64,000 bases of DNA from the NCBI RefSeq assembly GCF_020687505.1, contig NZ_JAJEQT010000001.1. The stretch is one strand, 5' to 3'. Under the pieces are notes generated by a model that was not told the DNA's origin, did not search any database, and was given only the letters and a program-made list of their open reading frames with translations. The translations under genes were made by a program, and so were the position numbers. Positions 34,047 to 42,613 of the stretch are shown piece after piece. The DNA is from Coprococcus_C hominis (lineage in GTDB: Bacteria > Bacillota > Clostridia > Lachnospirales > Lachnospiraceae). Each line of letters starts with the position of its first letter. Positions within the stretch are counted from its first letter, which is position 1.

Positions 34047-35483
34047 TTATGCGTCATATTCGCCACGAATATCTTCTTTTGGTGGATCAATTGGCCATTT
34101 TCCTGTGAAACAGCCCTGACAGAACTGTCTGCCACCGGTCAGTTCCGGCAGCCGTTCCAGCTTCAGATAGCCAAGGGAATCCGCACCGATGATCTGACGG
34201 ATTTCCTCAATGGTACGGTTGTATGCGATCAACTGGTCACTGTCCGGTACATCCGTTCCGAAATAACATGGATACAAAAATGGTGGGGATGAAATCCGCA
34301 CATGCACTTCCTTCGCACCGGCTTCCTTGAGCATACTGACGATCCGGTCACTCGTCGTTCCACGCACGATGGAATCATCGATCATGATCACACGTTTTCC
34401 TGCAACTGCATCCTTTAACACGTTTAACTTCACGCGCACACTGGATTCACGCTGACTCTGCTTCGGCTTGATAAAGGTTCGTCCAACATAGCCATTTTTT
34501 ACGAAAGCAGTTCCGTATGGAATACCGGATTCGAGCGAATAGCCAAGTGCCGCTGCATTTCCGGATTCCGGTACACCAACAACCAAATCCGCGTCCACCG
34601 GGCTGTCCTTTGCGAGACATCTTCCGGCAATGATACGCGACTGATATACACTCATCCCATCAATCACACTATCCGGTCTTGCAAAATAAATATATTCAAA
34701 CACACATCTGCCGTGTTCCTTCTGGCACAACTCTCTGTGACTTTCAATCCCTTTTTCCGGTGATATAACAACCATCTCACCCGGTTCCACATCCCGAACA
34801 AATTCTGCACCGATTGTATCAAGTGCGCAGCTTTCCGATGCAAGCACGTACGCATTGTCGCGTTTTCCGATGCAGAGTGGACGGAACCCAAACGGATCAC
34901 GGGCACCGATCAGTTTTCTCGGACTCATGACAATCAGGGAATAGGAACCGACCAGCTTCTTCATGGCATTTTGAACTGCTTCCTCTGCCGAAGATGTCTT
35001 TACACGTTCCCTGGCAATATGATATGCGATCACCTCGGAGTCGATCGTCGTCTGGAAGATTGCACCATCATGTGCGAGTTCTCTTCGAAGCTCCGGTGCA
35101 TTGACGAGATTCCCGTTATGTGCCAGGGCAAGGGTACCCTTGATATAATTCAGTACAAGCGGCTGTGCATTCTCTCTGGTACTCGCACCGGCTGTTGAAT
35201 ATCGTACATGACCAACTCCGATATTGCCTTTGAGCTTATCTAAGTCTTCCTGTGTGAATACCTCATTCACAAGTCCCATACCCTTAGAAGACAGCACCTT
35301 GCCCTTTGGTCCTTCGGTATCAGATACCGCAATACCACAGCTTTCCTGTCCTCTGTGCTGCAAAGCGAACAATCCGTAGTAAATCGTTCTAGCCACATCG
35401 TGTCCGTCAAAGTCATACATACCGAAGACTCCACATTCTTCGTGCAGACCATCATCCTGATAGTGTTCCATTACATCACTCAT
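34047..35483 (-). CDS. purF: Amidophosphoribosyltransferase
   Basis: A 478-residue enzyme catalysing the first committed step of purine synthesis (PRPP + Gln to phosphoribosylamine). A ~15-residue propeptide (MSDVMEHYQDDGLHEE) precedes CGVFGMY, whose Cys becomes the N-terminal nucleophile. The glutaminase part has LQHRGQESCGIAV and GHVRYSTAG; the PRT part has VIMIDDSIVRGTT. Cysteines for a structural 4Fe-4S cluster (CYFGTD, CQGC near the C-terminus) match the Bacillus-type enzyme. ATG 35483 is chosen on AGAGGA spacing. Confidence 0.96.
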   Translation of the reverse strand: MSDVMEHYQDDGLHEECGVFGMYDFDGHDVARTIYYGLFALQHRGQESCGIAVSDTEGPKGKVLSSKGMGLVNEVFTQEDLDKLKGNIGVGHVRYSTAGASTRENAQPLVLNYIKGTLALAHNGNLVNAPELRRELAHDGAIFQTTIDSEVIAYHIARERVKTSSAEEAVQNAMKKLVGSYSLIVMSPRKLIGARDPFGFRPLCIGKRDNAYVLASESCALDTIGAEFVRDVEPGEMVVISPEKGIESHRELCQKEHGRCVFEYIYFARPDSVIDGMSVYQSRIIAGRCLAKDSPVDADLVVGVPESGNAAALGYSLESGIPYGTAFVKNGYVGRTFIKPKQSQRESSVRVKLNVLKDAVAGKRVIMIDDSIVRGTTSDRIVSMLKEAGAKEVHVRISSPPFLYPCYFGTDVPDSDQLIAYNRTIEEIRQIIGADSLGYLKLERLPELTGGRQFCQGCFTGKWPIDPPKEDIRGEYDA

Positions 35484-35559
35484 ATCGCACGTTCCTCTCA
35501 TTATAATCTTATTATCCGCATATCGCTTCTTTTTTTGATAATTTTTTCAAACCTTGCTT

Positions 35560-35588
35560 ATTATAACCTAGATAACTTAAAGTATCAA
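35560..35588 (-). promoter_or_regulatory. purF promoter
   Basis: Minus strand: -35 TTGATA at 35588-35583, 17-base spacer, -10 TATAAT at 35565-35560; leader about 70 bases. No PurR box or guanine riboswitch was recognised. Confidence 0.7.
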
Positions 35589-35650
35589 ACAGTTTATGTG
35601 TTTTTTTCGAGTTTTCGTGAATTTATATAGCGTTTCACTTGTTTTTTTGA

Positions 35651-35656
35651 TATAAT
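35651..35656 (+). promoter_or_regulatory. -10 box of the PilZ gene
   Basis: TATAAT at 35651-35656, 40 bases before the PilZ ATG. No good -35 was seen at the right distance. Confidence 0.45.
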
Positions 35657-35695
35657 AGTGCCAATCTAATAAAAATTCCAAGCTGGAGGGTTCGT

Positions 35696-36040
35696 ATGCA
35701 GGAAAAAAGAAAGAACGTCAGACTTCCAATCAAACTCAAATTGGAAGTTTCTAATTTATTTAAGCAGGATGGTGTAAAAATCGAAAATCTTGATGCCGAA
35801 ATCGAGGTCTTCGATATATCCAAAGCTGGTATCGGCTTTATGTCCCTGTCCAAGCTTCCGGTCAATTATTATTTCAATGCAACGATTGAATTCGAGAACC
35901 GGGAAGAAGTAATCTTATCCGTTGTGAAGATTCTGTATGTAACACCAATTGGCAACGCCGGCTATCGTTATGGCTGTGAGTTCGTCGGTCTGCCGTCTAT
36001 GTACGATTACATATTTGAGGAGTATGCGCAGAACCTGTAA
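35696..36040 (+). CDS. Stand-alone PilZ domain protein (c-di-GMP receptor)
   Basis: A 114-residue PilZ protein. The two c-di-GMP-binding motifs are present: RKNVR (RxxxR) near residue 5 and DISKAGIG (DxSxxG) near residue 42, followed by the expected beta-barrel strands ending YRYGCEFVGLPSMYDYIFEE. It should bind c-di-GMP and act on a partner. GGAGG precedes the ATG by six bases. It is convergent with a polyprenyl-phosphate sugar transferase, and two c-di-GMP phosphodiesterase genes lie at 59-64 kb; a role in exopolysaccharide control is plausible but inferred. Confidence 0.9.
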   Translation: MQEKRKNVRLPIKLKLEVSNLFKQDGVKIENLDAEIEVFDISKAGIGFMSLSKLPVNYYFNATIEFENREEVILSVVKILYVTPIGNAGYRYGCEFVGLPSMYDYIFEEYAQNL

Positions 36041-36065
36041 GTATTCCAATTCCGTTATATAGAAA

Positions 36066-36109
36066 AAGAAAGAACTGTACACGCATTTTCGTGAACAGTT
36101 CTTTTTTTT
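36066..36109. terminator. Bidirectional terminator between PilZ and sugar-transferase genes
   Basis: AAGAACTGT (36070-36078) pairs with ACAGTTCTT (36095-36103); the plus strand then has eight T, and the minus strand ends in a mixed T-rich tract. The minus-strand gene ends within this region. Confidence 0.85.
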
Positions 36110-37511
36110 ATTCTGTTCCCTCAACCGGGGGATTCACCGACTCTGGTGGCTGATATTCTTCAAACACCAGCTCTTCGCCTCTGTGGAACGCTTCTGTACT
36201 GTCCTTCTTAAACAGGACAATCAACGTCTGGAACAACAGCTTGATATCCAGCCAGAAGCTGTATTCTTCAATATACGTCAGATCTAAGATCAGCTTATCC
36301 TTCGGGGATGTGTTATACTTTCCGGCAATCTGCGCATGTCCGGTGATACCTGCTTTCACACGCAGACGGTACTCGAACTCTGGCAGAACCGATGTATAGT
36401 TAAATACGTTTGCCAGCATCTCCGGTCTTGGTCCAACGACACTCATATCCCCCTTTAATACATTGAAAAACTGTGGGATCTCATCCAGCCGGTATTTCCG
36501 CAGGAATTTTCCGACACGCGTCACACGCTCATCATCTTCCACCACAGAATAATTCTCTACATTCTCCCGCATTGTGCGGAACTTGTATACAGAGAAGATC
36601 TTTCCGTCCCGCGTCGCACGGTTCTGCTTAAAAATGAGGCTTCCGTGGTCATCGAGTTTGATCATAATGCTGACAACCAGCATAATCGGCGAGGTAAGGA
36701 TCAACGCAATCACAGAGATTACAATATCCATCGCCCGCTTGATAAACCGCTGCTCCAGAGTCAGCCCCTTGGAATAATTACAGTATACCGATACGTCGTC
36801 TAAGATAAAATGCTTCGCACTCTTCTCGATCACATCATGCATATCCGGGTTGAAATACACATTCTTCATATTCTGGTAACAGTACTCTAAGATCTTTGTC
36901 CGATCCTGCACCGGAACGTCATAGATAAATATCGTATCATGCTCCAGAATGTATTGCTTGAGGTTTGCGTCCCGATAGTCCGCTACCTTGTTTACCTTGT
37001 ATTGCAGCTTGTATTTTAAAACGCCGCGCACAATCTCATTTAAGCTCTGCTGGGAAGATGTAATGATAATACAATCCTCCGGCTGATAGATCTTAAAATA
37101 CAAATGATTGCCGCCATACACGAAAATCAGGATCGTCACAAACTGGATTGCAATAATCGGCAAAAGCAGATATGGCTGTTCCAGCTTGAAGCTCTGGTTT
37201 TTCATCTGGTTTGTATTCATGATCGACAGAACGATCACAGAAATCACATCTGTAAATACCTGATTCAAAAACAGGGACAGCACGATCGGTTTACTCTTTC
37301 GTTTTCCTATGTCGTAATGTCCATAGATCGTCGAAAACATATAATGCATTACTACATACGCTGCGATTGTAATACCGGATGTTCGCGACAGATTCCACAG
37401 CTGCCAGTTTGATTTCGCATAAATTCCATACAATACAAAGAACAATATCAAATTCAAAATCGCCTTGAGAAGAAATACAAGTGAAGTCTCAAGTTTTCTG
37501 GTATTATTCAT
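36108..37511 (-). CDS. Exopolysaccharide-initiating polyprenyl-phosphate sugar-1-phosphate transferase
   Basis: A 467-residue membrane protein of the WbaP/EpsL type that loads the first sugar phosphate onto undecaprenyl phosphate. Four N-terminal membrane segments (~10-140), a cytosolic Rossmann-like middle (EDCIIITSSQQSLNEIVRGV), a fifth segment (DIVISVIALILTSPIMLVVS) and the catalytic domain: FKQNRATRDGKIFSVYKFRT, RYRLDEIPQFFNVLKGDMSV-type segment, VVGPRPE and GITGHAQIAGKYNTSPKDKL. It lies nine bases after glmM in one transcript, apart from any other capsule gene in the window. Confidence 0.92.
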   Translation of the reverse strand: MNNTRKLETSLVFLLKAILNLILFFVLYGIYAKSNWQLWNLSRTSGITIAAYVVMHYMFSTIYGHYDIGKRKSKPIVLSLFLNQVFTDVISVIVLSIMNTNQMKNQSFKLEQPYLLLPIIAIQFVTILIFVYGGNHLYFKIYQPEDCIIITSSQQSLNEIVRGVLKYKLQYKVNKVADYRDANLKQYILEHDTIFIYDVPVQDRTKILEYCYQNMKNVYFNPDMHDVIEKSAKHFILDDVSVYCNYSKGLTLEQRFIKRAMDIVISVIALILTSPIMLVVSIMIKLDDHGSLIFKQNRATRDGKIFSVYKFRTMRENVENYSVVEDDERVTRVGKFLRKYRLDEIPQFFNVLKGDMSVVGPRPEMLANVFNYTSVLPEFEYRLRVKAGITGHAQIAGKYNTSPKDKLILDLTYIEEYSFWLDIKLLFQTLIVLFKKDSTEAFHRGEELVFEEYQPPESVNPPVEGTE

Positions 37512-37520
37512 TCTATATCC

Positions 37521-38879
37521 TTACTGTACTTCGTATCCTTTGCTTCGGATAACATCGACTACCGCATCTACATGTTCTTTACAGATTTCATCGGTCTTGG
37601 CTTCCACCATCACACGGATCAGTGGCTCTGTACCACTCTGGCGAAGTAGAATTCTTCCATCATCTCCAAGTGCTTCCTCCACCTTCTTTGCGGCTGCAAG
37701 TACATCTGCGTCTTCCATAACTTCTTTCTTACTTGTAACTTTAACATTCACCAGAAGCTGTGGGTAGATCGTCAGTCCGCGTGTCAGTTCAGAAAGCGGC
37801 ATCTTCTCTTCCACCATTGCTTCCATGATCTTCAGGGATGTCAGAACGCCATCACCCGTTCTTGCATTCTTCGAGAAAATGATATGTCCACTCTGCTCAC
37901 CGCCGAGGATATATCCGTTCTCCATCATACACTCATAGACATATTTGTCTCCGACTGCAGTCTTCTCATAGCCGATGCCTTCTGCATCTAATGCCTTGTA
38001 CAGACCAAGGTTTGACATGACGGTTGTCACGACTTTGTTATTGTTCAGTCTGCCACGGTCACGCAGATATTTTCCACAGATGTAGATGATCGCATCGCCA
38101 TCCACCAGATTACCCTTCTCATCAACAGCCAGACAACGGTCTGCATCGCCATCATAAGCAAATCCTGCATCTAAATTATTTTCTACAACAAACTTCTGCA
38201 GCCCCTCAATATGGGTAGAACCACAGTTCGTATTGATATTCGTACCATCCGGTGTGTTATTGATGACATATGTCTTCGCGCCAAGTGCATCGAACACTGC
38301 TTTCGCAACCGTCGAAGATGCACCGTTTGCACAGTCGAGTCCGACACGCAGATTCTTGAATGCACGTGTTGGGAGTGTCATCAGATAACCGATATAACGG
38401 TTTCTACCCATCGAATAATCCGTCGTCCGTCCAATCTTTTCTTTCGTTGCAAATGGAATCTCCGGTACCAGTCCATCGATATAATCCTCAATCAACTTTT
38501 CAACAGCCGCATCCATCTTTGCACCGTGACTGTTAATGATCTTGATTCCGTTATCATAAAATGGGTTGTGGCTCGCAGAAATCATAATTCCACAGTCAAA
38601 CTCATCGGCACGCACGATATAGGACACACTCGGTGTCGGTGTGACATGCATCAAAAATACATCCGCGCCACTCGCTGTCAGTCCGGCAACTAAGGAATAC
38701 TCAAACATATAGCTCGAACGTCTCGTGTCTTTTCCGATGACGATTCGTGCCCGGTCATCCCCCTGCTTCTCCTTACCAAAATAATATCCGAGATATCTTC
38801 CGACCTTGTACGCATGTTCCACTGTCAGGTCTACATTTGCCTCACCGCGGAATCCGTCTGTTCCGAAATACTTTCCCAT
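37521..38879 (-). CDS. glmM: Phosphoglucosamine mutase
   Basis: A 452-residue alpha-D-phosphohexomutase converting glucosamine-6-phosphate to glucosamine-1-phosphate for UDP-GlcNAc synthesis. It begins KYFGTDGFRGEANVDLT; the phosphoserine loop GIMISASHNPFYDNGIK, the metal loop DGDADRCLAVDE, sugar loop GGEQSGHIIF and phosphate loop LRQSGTEPLIRVMVE are all intact. It supplies MurB substrate precursors. It heads a two-gene unit with the sugar transferase. Confidence 0.96.
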   Translation of the reverse strand: MGKYFGTDGFRGEANVDLTVEHAYKVGRYLGYYFGKEKQGDDRARIVIGKDTRRSSYMFEYSLVAGLTASGADVFLMHVTPTPSVSYIVRADEFDCGIMISASHNPFYDNGIKIINSHGAKMDAAVEKLIEDYIDGLVPEIPFATKEKIGRTTDYSMGRNRYIGYLMTLPTRAFKNLRVGLDCANGASSTVAKAVFDALGAKTYVINNTPDGTNINTNCGSTHIEGLQKFVVENNLDAGFAYDGDADRCLAVDEKGNLVDGDAIIYICGKYLRDRGRLNNNKVVTTVMSNLGLYKALDAEGIGYEKTAVGDKYVYECMMENGYILGGEQSGHIIFSKNARTGDGVLTSLKIMEAMVEEKMPLSELTRGLTIYPQLLVNVKVTSKKEVMEDADVLAAAKKVEEALGDDGRILLRQSGTEPLIRVMVEAKTDEICKEHVDAVVDVIRSKGYEVQ

Positions 38880-38948
38880 TATTTTCCCCTTTCAATTTAG
38901 CTGTCTAAATTTTATCTTCATCGTTTTATGCACGTGTGCATTATTCTT

Positions 38949-38977
38949 ATTATATTCTTTTTTCTCTTACTTGTAAA
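38949..38977 (-). promoter_or_regulatory. glmM promoter
   Basis: Minus strand: -35 TTTACA at 38977-38972, 17-base spacer, -10 TATAAT at 38954-38949. The leader includes the near-palindrome ATGCAC-AC-GTGCAT (about 38927-38942). Confidence 0.65.
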
Positions 38978-39000
38978 GAATTGGCATAGCAAAGCGGTTC

Positions 39001-40068
39001 TCACTCTTTTTTATCCGGCTCTGTCTGTGCAGATTCCTCTGGATAATGCAGTGCATACCGGCTATACAGATCTTCAAGATCAATATCATCTTCCGTGTAA
39101 GCAGTCTCCTCGTCACGCTCTTCATCCATCGCGTCATCGTCATCACTCGGCTGGTTTGCCATTTCCTCAATGTTGATCTGCGGCAGCATAATATCAAGCG
39201 CCTGCTGCTGGTTTAAGATCTCCACATGCTTCAAACTTCCGCCAAACTCCCCATCGAGTGTCCATGCGATCTCCTGTTCTCCATCTACAACAACACGGGA
39301 CGCCTTGCATTCAAAGAACATCTCATTTCCCTCAACTTCATTTTGCAGAAGTCCACGGATGATCTGCTGCATCTCCGCCGGTGTTGATGGCATCTTGATA
39401 AAGAGGCAGTCAAATTTTCCGTCATCCAACACGACATGCTTGGCTCCTCGCAGCTTGAATCCGCCAACCGAAAGCGTATTGGTCACCATACCATACAGAT
39501 ATTTTCCAGTGATGACCTTCTCGTCAAACTGTGCCGTCAGATTAAAGCCTTTATAATTTCCGATATTTTTAATTCCTTCAATAATATATGCCGAATGTCC
39601 GATTGCCTTCTTCAGGGACTGATTCGTATTATATGACACATCGGTGAAAATACCGAATGCCGCAATGTAGATAAACGACTTGTCCGCGAACTGTCCGATA
39701 TCAACCTTCGTACATTTTCCATTTACAATCTGATTTGCCGCTTCAATGGGTTTTCTTGAGATACGAAGGCTTCGTGCGAAATCGTTTGTCGTTCCAACCG
39801 GGATATAACCAAGCGGCACTTTTTTGTGTCCCATCTTGGAGTATCCGCAGACCGTGTTATCGAGCGTTCCATCGCCACCTGCGCACACGATCAGATCGTA
39901 ATCTTCGCCGTCGACACGCACCTTGCGTTCTGCATCCTCCGGTCCCTGTGTCGGATACGTCACGACCTCGTATCCAGCCTGTGAAAATACCATGATAATC
40001 TCAAACAAATCATTTCTTATCGCCGTTCGTCCGGCTTTCGGATTGATAATAAATAACAAGCGTTTCAT
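39001..40068 (-). CDS. Diacylglycerol/lipid kinase family protein with acidic C-terminal tail
   Basis: A 355-residue YegS/BmrU/DgkB-type lipid kinase. INPKAGRTAIR opens the fold; the nucleotide motif CAGGDGTLDNTVCG and PLGYIPVGTTNDFARSL are conserved, and ALDGEFGG-like TLDGEFGGSLKHVEIL closes the second domain. Likely substrate is diacylglycerol from lipoteichoic acid turnover, though specificity cannot be read. The last ~55 residues are very acidic (DDDDAMDEERDEETAYTEDD) and look disordered, an extension beyond the usual ~300 residues. It follows queC by 19 bases with GGAGGGA, so it probably shares the preQ1-controlled transcript. Confidence 0.88.
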   Translation of the reverse strand: MKRLLFIINPKAGRTAIRNDLFEIIMVFSQAGYEVVTYPTQGPEDAERKVRVDGEDYDLIVCAGGDGTLDNTVCGYSKMGHKKVPLGYIPVGTTNDFARSLRISRKPIEAANQIVNGKCTKVDIGQFADKSFIYIAAFGIFTDVSYNTNQSLKKAIGHSAYIIEGIKNIGNYKGFNLTAQFDEKVITGKYLYGMVTNTLSVGGFKLRGAKHVVLDDGKFDCLFIKMPSTPAEMQQIIRGLLQNEVEGNEMFFECKASRVVVDGEQEIAWTLDGEFGGSLKHVEILNQQQALDIMLPQINIEEMANQPSDDDDAMDEERDEETAYTEDDIDLEDLYSRYALHYPEESAQTEPDKKE

Positions 40069-40087
40069 GGCTTCCCTCCATTATCCT

Positions 40088-40753
40088 TTATCGTCTGGCA
40101 AGATATGCATCCAAGCCTTTTTTCCGCAGCTTACATGCAGGGCAGTTGCCACAGCCATCGCCCTTGATGCCATTATAACATGTTAATGTCATATTGCGAA
40201 CCAGATCAAATCCACCGAGCTTATCGGCAAGCTCCCATGTCTCTTCCTTGTCAATCCACATAAGCGGTGTGATAATGTCAAATTCATAATCCATCGCCAG
40301 ATTTAAAGATACATTTAAGGACTTGATAAACTCATCTCTGCAATCTGGATAACCAGAGAAATCACTCTGGGATACACCCGTCAGGATATCCGTGACACCC
40401 TTCTGCTTTGCGAATACCGCTGCAAATGTCAAAAACAGCATATTTCTTCCATCGACAAATGTATTTGGTGTACCCTCTGCCGGTGCATCGCTGTCCACCT
40501 TCATATCATCACGGGTCAGAGAATTCGGTGCGAGCTGATTTAACAATGTCATATCCATGATTGTCTGCTCCACATCCAGCTTCTCACAGATTTCCTTCGC
40601 TGCATCAAGCTCTGCCACATGTCTCTGGTGATAATCAAACGATACGGCATACACCTTCTTATAATGTTTCTTCGCATACAGCAGACAGGTTGTGCTGTCC
40701 TGTCCTCCACTAAATACAACAACGGCTGCTTCTTTGTTCTTCTTATGCTGCAT
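40088..40753 (-). CDS. queC: 7-cyano-7-deazaguanine synthase QueC
   Basis: A 221-residue PP-loop enzyme that turns 7-carboxy-7-deazaguanine into preQ0 with ATP and ammonia. PP-loop VFSGGQDSTTCLLYA, GVSQSDFSGYPDCR and the zinc site CGNCPACKLRKKG are clear. ATG 40753 has AAGGAG eight bases upstream; a GTG at 40762 is the alternative. Fourth enzyme gene of queD-queE-folE-queC. Confidence 0.96.
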   Translation of the reverse strand: MQHKKNKEAAVVVFSGGQDSTTCLLYAKKHYKKVYAVSFDYHQRHVAELDAAKEICEKLDVEQTIMDMTLLNQLAPNSLTRDDMKVDSDAPAEGTPNTFVDGRNMLFLTFAAVFAKQKGVTDILTGVSQSDFSGYPDCRDEFIKSLNVSLNLAMDYEFDIITPLMWIDKEETWELADKLGGFDLVRNMTLTCYNGIKGDGCGNCPACKLRKKGLDAYLARR

Positions 40754-40801
40754 AATAATCACTCCTTCTTATCCTCTGTTTTCATCTTCTATGTTCAGCT
40801 C

Positions 40802-41380
40802 TTATTTCAGTAACATCATCAGTTTGTTCTGCAATGTCTCATTCTTCTCGAACTCACCGGTAAATGTCGTCGTGAACGTCTTTGCACTTGCGTTCCGGAT
40901 ACCTCTAGCTGTCATACAGCTATGGCTTCCCTCGATCACAACTGCCACATCCTCACTTCCAGTCACCTTACTCATAATATATGCGATATCGGTACCGATT
41001 CTTTCCTGCAACTGTAAGCGTTTTGCGACCATATCTGCAATCCGTGCGATCTTGCTAAGTCCGAGCACTTTTCCCTTCGGAATATAAGCGACTGATACAT
41101 GCATGTCATACATCAGTGCCATATGGTGCTCACAATAACTGAACACCTCGATATCCTTGACCAGGACCATGTCACTCGTATCCTTGCCCGGACGCTCGAA
41201 CGATTTGTTGAACATCTCTGCAATCTCATCGTTCGTATAGTTCATTCCTTCAAATACTTCCTCATACATGCGGGCAACCCGGTCGGGTGTTTCCTTTAAT
41301 CCTTCTCGGTCGGGATCATCGCCAAGGGCAACTAAAATCCCGCGGATATGTTCTTTGATTGCTTCTTTATCGATTGCCAT
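40802..41380 (-). CDS. folE: GTP cyclohydrolase I
   Basis: A 192-residue FolE converting GTP to dihydroneopterin triphosphate, the entry to both folate and queuosine precursors. Zinc ligands in SYCEHHMALMY and HSCMTARGI, and GLSKIARIADMVAKRLQLQE are conserved. ATG 41380 is one base past the queE stop and has GGAG upstream. Its place between queE and queC indicates it is dedicated to preQ0. Confidence 0.96.
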   Translation of the reverse strand: MAIDKEAIKEHIRGILVALGDDPDREGLKETPDRVARMYEEVFEGMNYTNDEIAEMFNKSFERPGKDTSDMVLVKDIEVFSYCEHHMALMYDMHVSVAYIPKGKVLGLSKIARIADMVAKRLQLQERIGTDIAYIMSKVTGSEDVAVVIEGSHSCMTARGIRNASAKTFTTTFTGEFEKNETLQNKLMMLLK

Positions 41381-41381
41381 C

Positions 41382-42050
41382 TTATACTCCTTTTTTCTCC
41401 GGATCCCAGATGTATTTGTGCATCTGTAGCTGTAACCGGACATCCTTCATGTTTTCCTGTATCATGTACTCTACGATCTGTGCCGGTGTGATCGCTGAAA
41501 ATGCGGAACTCAAATATACGGTTGCCTTCGCACACAGATCATATGTCTCAATGATCTTCTTCGCCGTTTCCAGATCTCTTGTCGACGAAACAACGAATTT
41601 CACTGCATCCTGCGGTTTTAACCATGCGTAATTTTCTGTGCGCATAAACTGCTCCATCCCACTGTCTGGAAGCTTATAGTCAAGCGTCATGCAGACATTC
41701 TCTGGGCGTGCATCGTATCCGGCAATATCCACGCTTCCGTTCGTCTCGATCTCTACGCGCAGGGCTTTATCCGCTGACAGAAGTGTGATCAACCATTCAA
41801 TTTCCGGCTGGATCAACGGCTCTCCGCCCGTCAGCGTCACATTTTTCACGCCACAGGATTTGATATACGCATAGATTTCTTCCGCACTCATACTCTTGTA
41901 TGGCACCTGCGGTTCATTCGCCCATTTCGTATCACAGTATCCACAAGTAAGATTACATCCGGCAAACCGGATAAAGCATGCAAGCTCTCCAGCATGGGTT
42001 GCCTCGCCGTTGATACTGACAAACGTTTCTACTACTTTATACTTTCCCAT
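41382..42050 (-). CDS. queE: 7-carboxy-7-deazaguanine synthase QueE (radical SAM)
   Basis: A 222-residue radical SAM enzyme that contracts carboxytetrahydropterin to CDG. The cluster motif is CNLTCGYCDTKWA (CX3CX2C); the start VVETFVSINGEATHAGELA and TLTGGEPLIQ are family landmarks. ATG 42050 follows the queD stop by one base, with GGAG inside the queD end. An upstream 13-codon extension would overlap queD and is unlikely. Confidence 0.94.
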   Translation of the reverse strand: MGKYKVVETFVSINGEATHAGELACFIRFAGCNLTCGYCDTKWANEPQVPYKSMSAEEIYAYIKSCGVKNVTLTGGEPLIQPEIEWLITLLSADKALRVEIETNGSVDIAGYDARPENVCMTLDYKLPDSGMEQFMRTENYAWLKPQDAVKFVVSSTRDLETAKKIIETYDLCAKATVYLSSAFSAITPAQIVEYMIQENMKDVRLQLQMHKYIWDPEKKGV

Positions 42051-42051
42051 A

Positions 42052-42471
42052 TTACTCCATATATGCGGCACAGTTATTTGGTGTCTCATACACCGTTGCC
42101 TTTAAGACATGATAGCCTTTTCCTTTCATCTCGTCATAGAAGAACTTTGCAAAGTTCTCTGCAGTCGGTCGGAACATCACTTCTACAACCTTGAAATGCT
42201 CTTCTTCGAGCACATCCAGCGTTCTGCGTTTCAGACTTCCAATCTCCACGATCAGACAATGGTCGAGTGCATCTGCGATGTTCTTCAGATCTGTTTTTAA
42301 TTTGGAGAAATCCACGATCATACCACGGTTATTTCCTCCCATCTCCAGACTGTTGCTTCCTACCTCGATTTCCACTGTCCAGTGATGTCCATGAATGTTT
42401 GAACATTTTCCCTCATAGCCTGCCAGAAAATGTGCACTGTCAAAGCTGGCATTTGTCTTTAATGTATACAT
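42052..42471 (-). CDS. queD: 6-carboxytetrahydropterin synthase QueD
   Basis: A 139-residue PTPS-fold enzyme making 6-carboxytetrahydropterin from dihydroneopterin triphosphate. Zinc His residues in SFDSAHFLAGYEGKCSNIHG and HGHHW, the catalytic Cys in KCSNIHGH, and PTAENFAKFFYD are present. ATG 42471 has AAGGGAG eight bases upstream. First gene of the operon behind the riboswitch. Confidence 0.95.
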   Translation of the reverse strand: MYTLKTNASFDSAHFLAGYEGKCSNIHGHHWTVEIEVGSNSLEMGGNNRGMIVDFSKLKTDLKNIADALDHCLIVEIGSLKRRTLDVLEEEHFKVVEVMFRPTAENFAKFFYDEMKGKGYHVLKATVYETPNNCAAYME

Positions 42472-42488
42472 ACGAAAACTCCCTTCAA

Positions 42489-42587
42489 TAAAAAATGCGG
42501 GCGCACAAAGCACCCGCAACATAAACTCTGTCATTTATGGTTTGCCCTAGTTTTGTTTAACGGCAGGATGGTGCGAATGAACTGCCG
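42489..42587 (-). promoter_or_regulatory. preQ1-I riboswitch with intrinsic terminator
   Basis: Minus strand: a stem CGGCAG/CTGCCG (42587-42582 with 42566-42561) encloses a loop starting TTC and containing GCACC, and is followed by TTAAACAAAACTAGG, very close to the A-rich tail of class I preQ1 aptamers. A terminator TGCGGG/CCCGCA plus TTTTTT follows at 42518-42489, just before the queD ribosome site. The tail GGGC could pair with GCCC of the terminator as anti-terminator. The class is inferred; the loop is a little longer than in the known examples I recall. Confidence 0.75.
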
Positions 42588-42613
42588 CGCGTATTCTCAA
42601 CGCGTCTATGTTA

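Noticed and set aside
35484..35640. PurR box or guanine riboswitch before purF
   Set aside because: Only a -35/-10 promoter is clear; no CGAAY-type PurR pair or purine aptamer core was found.
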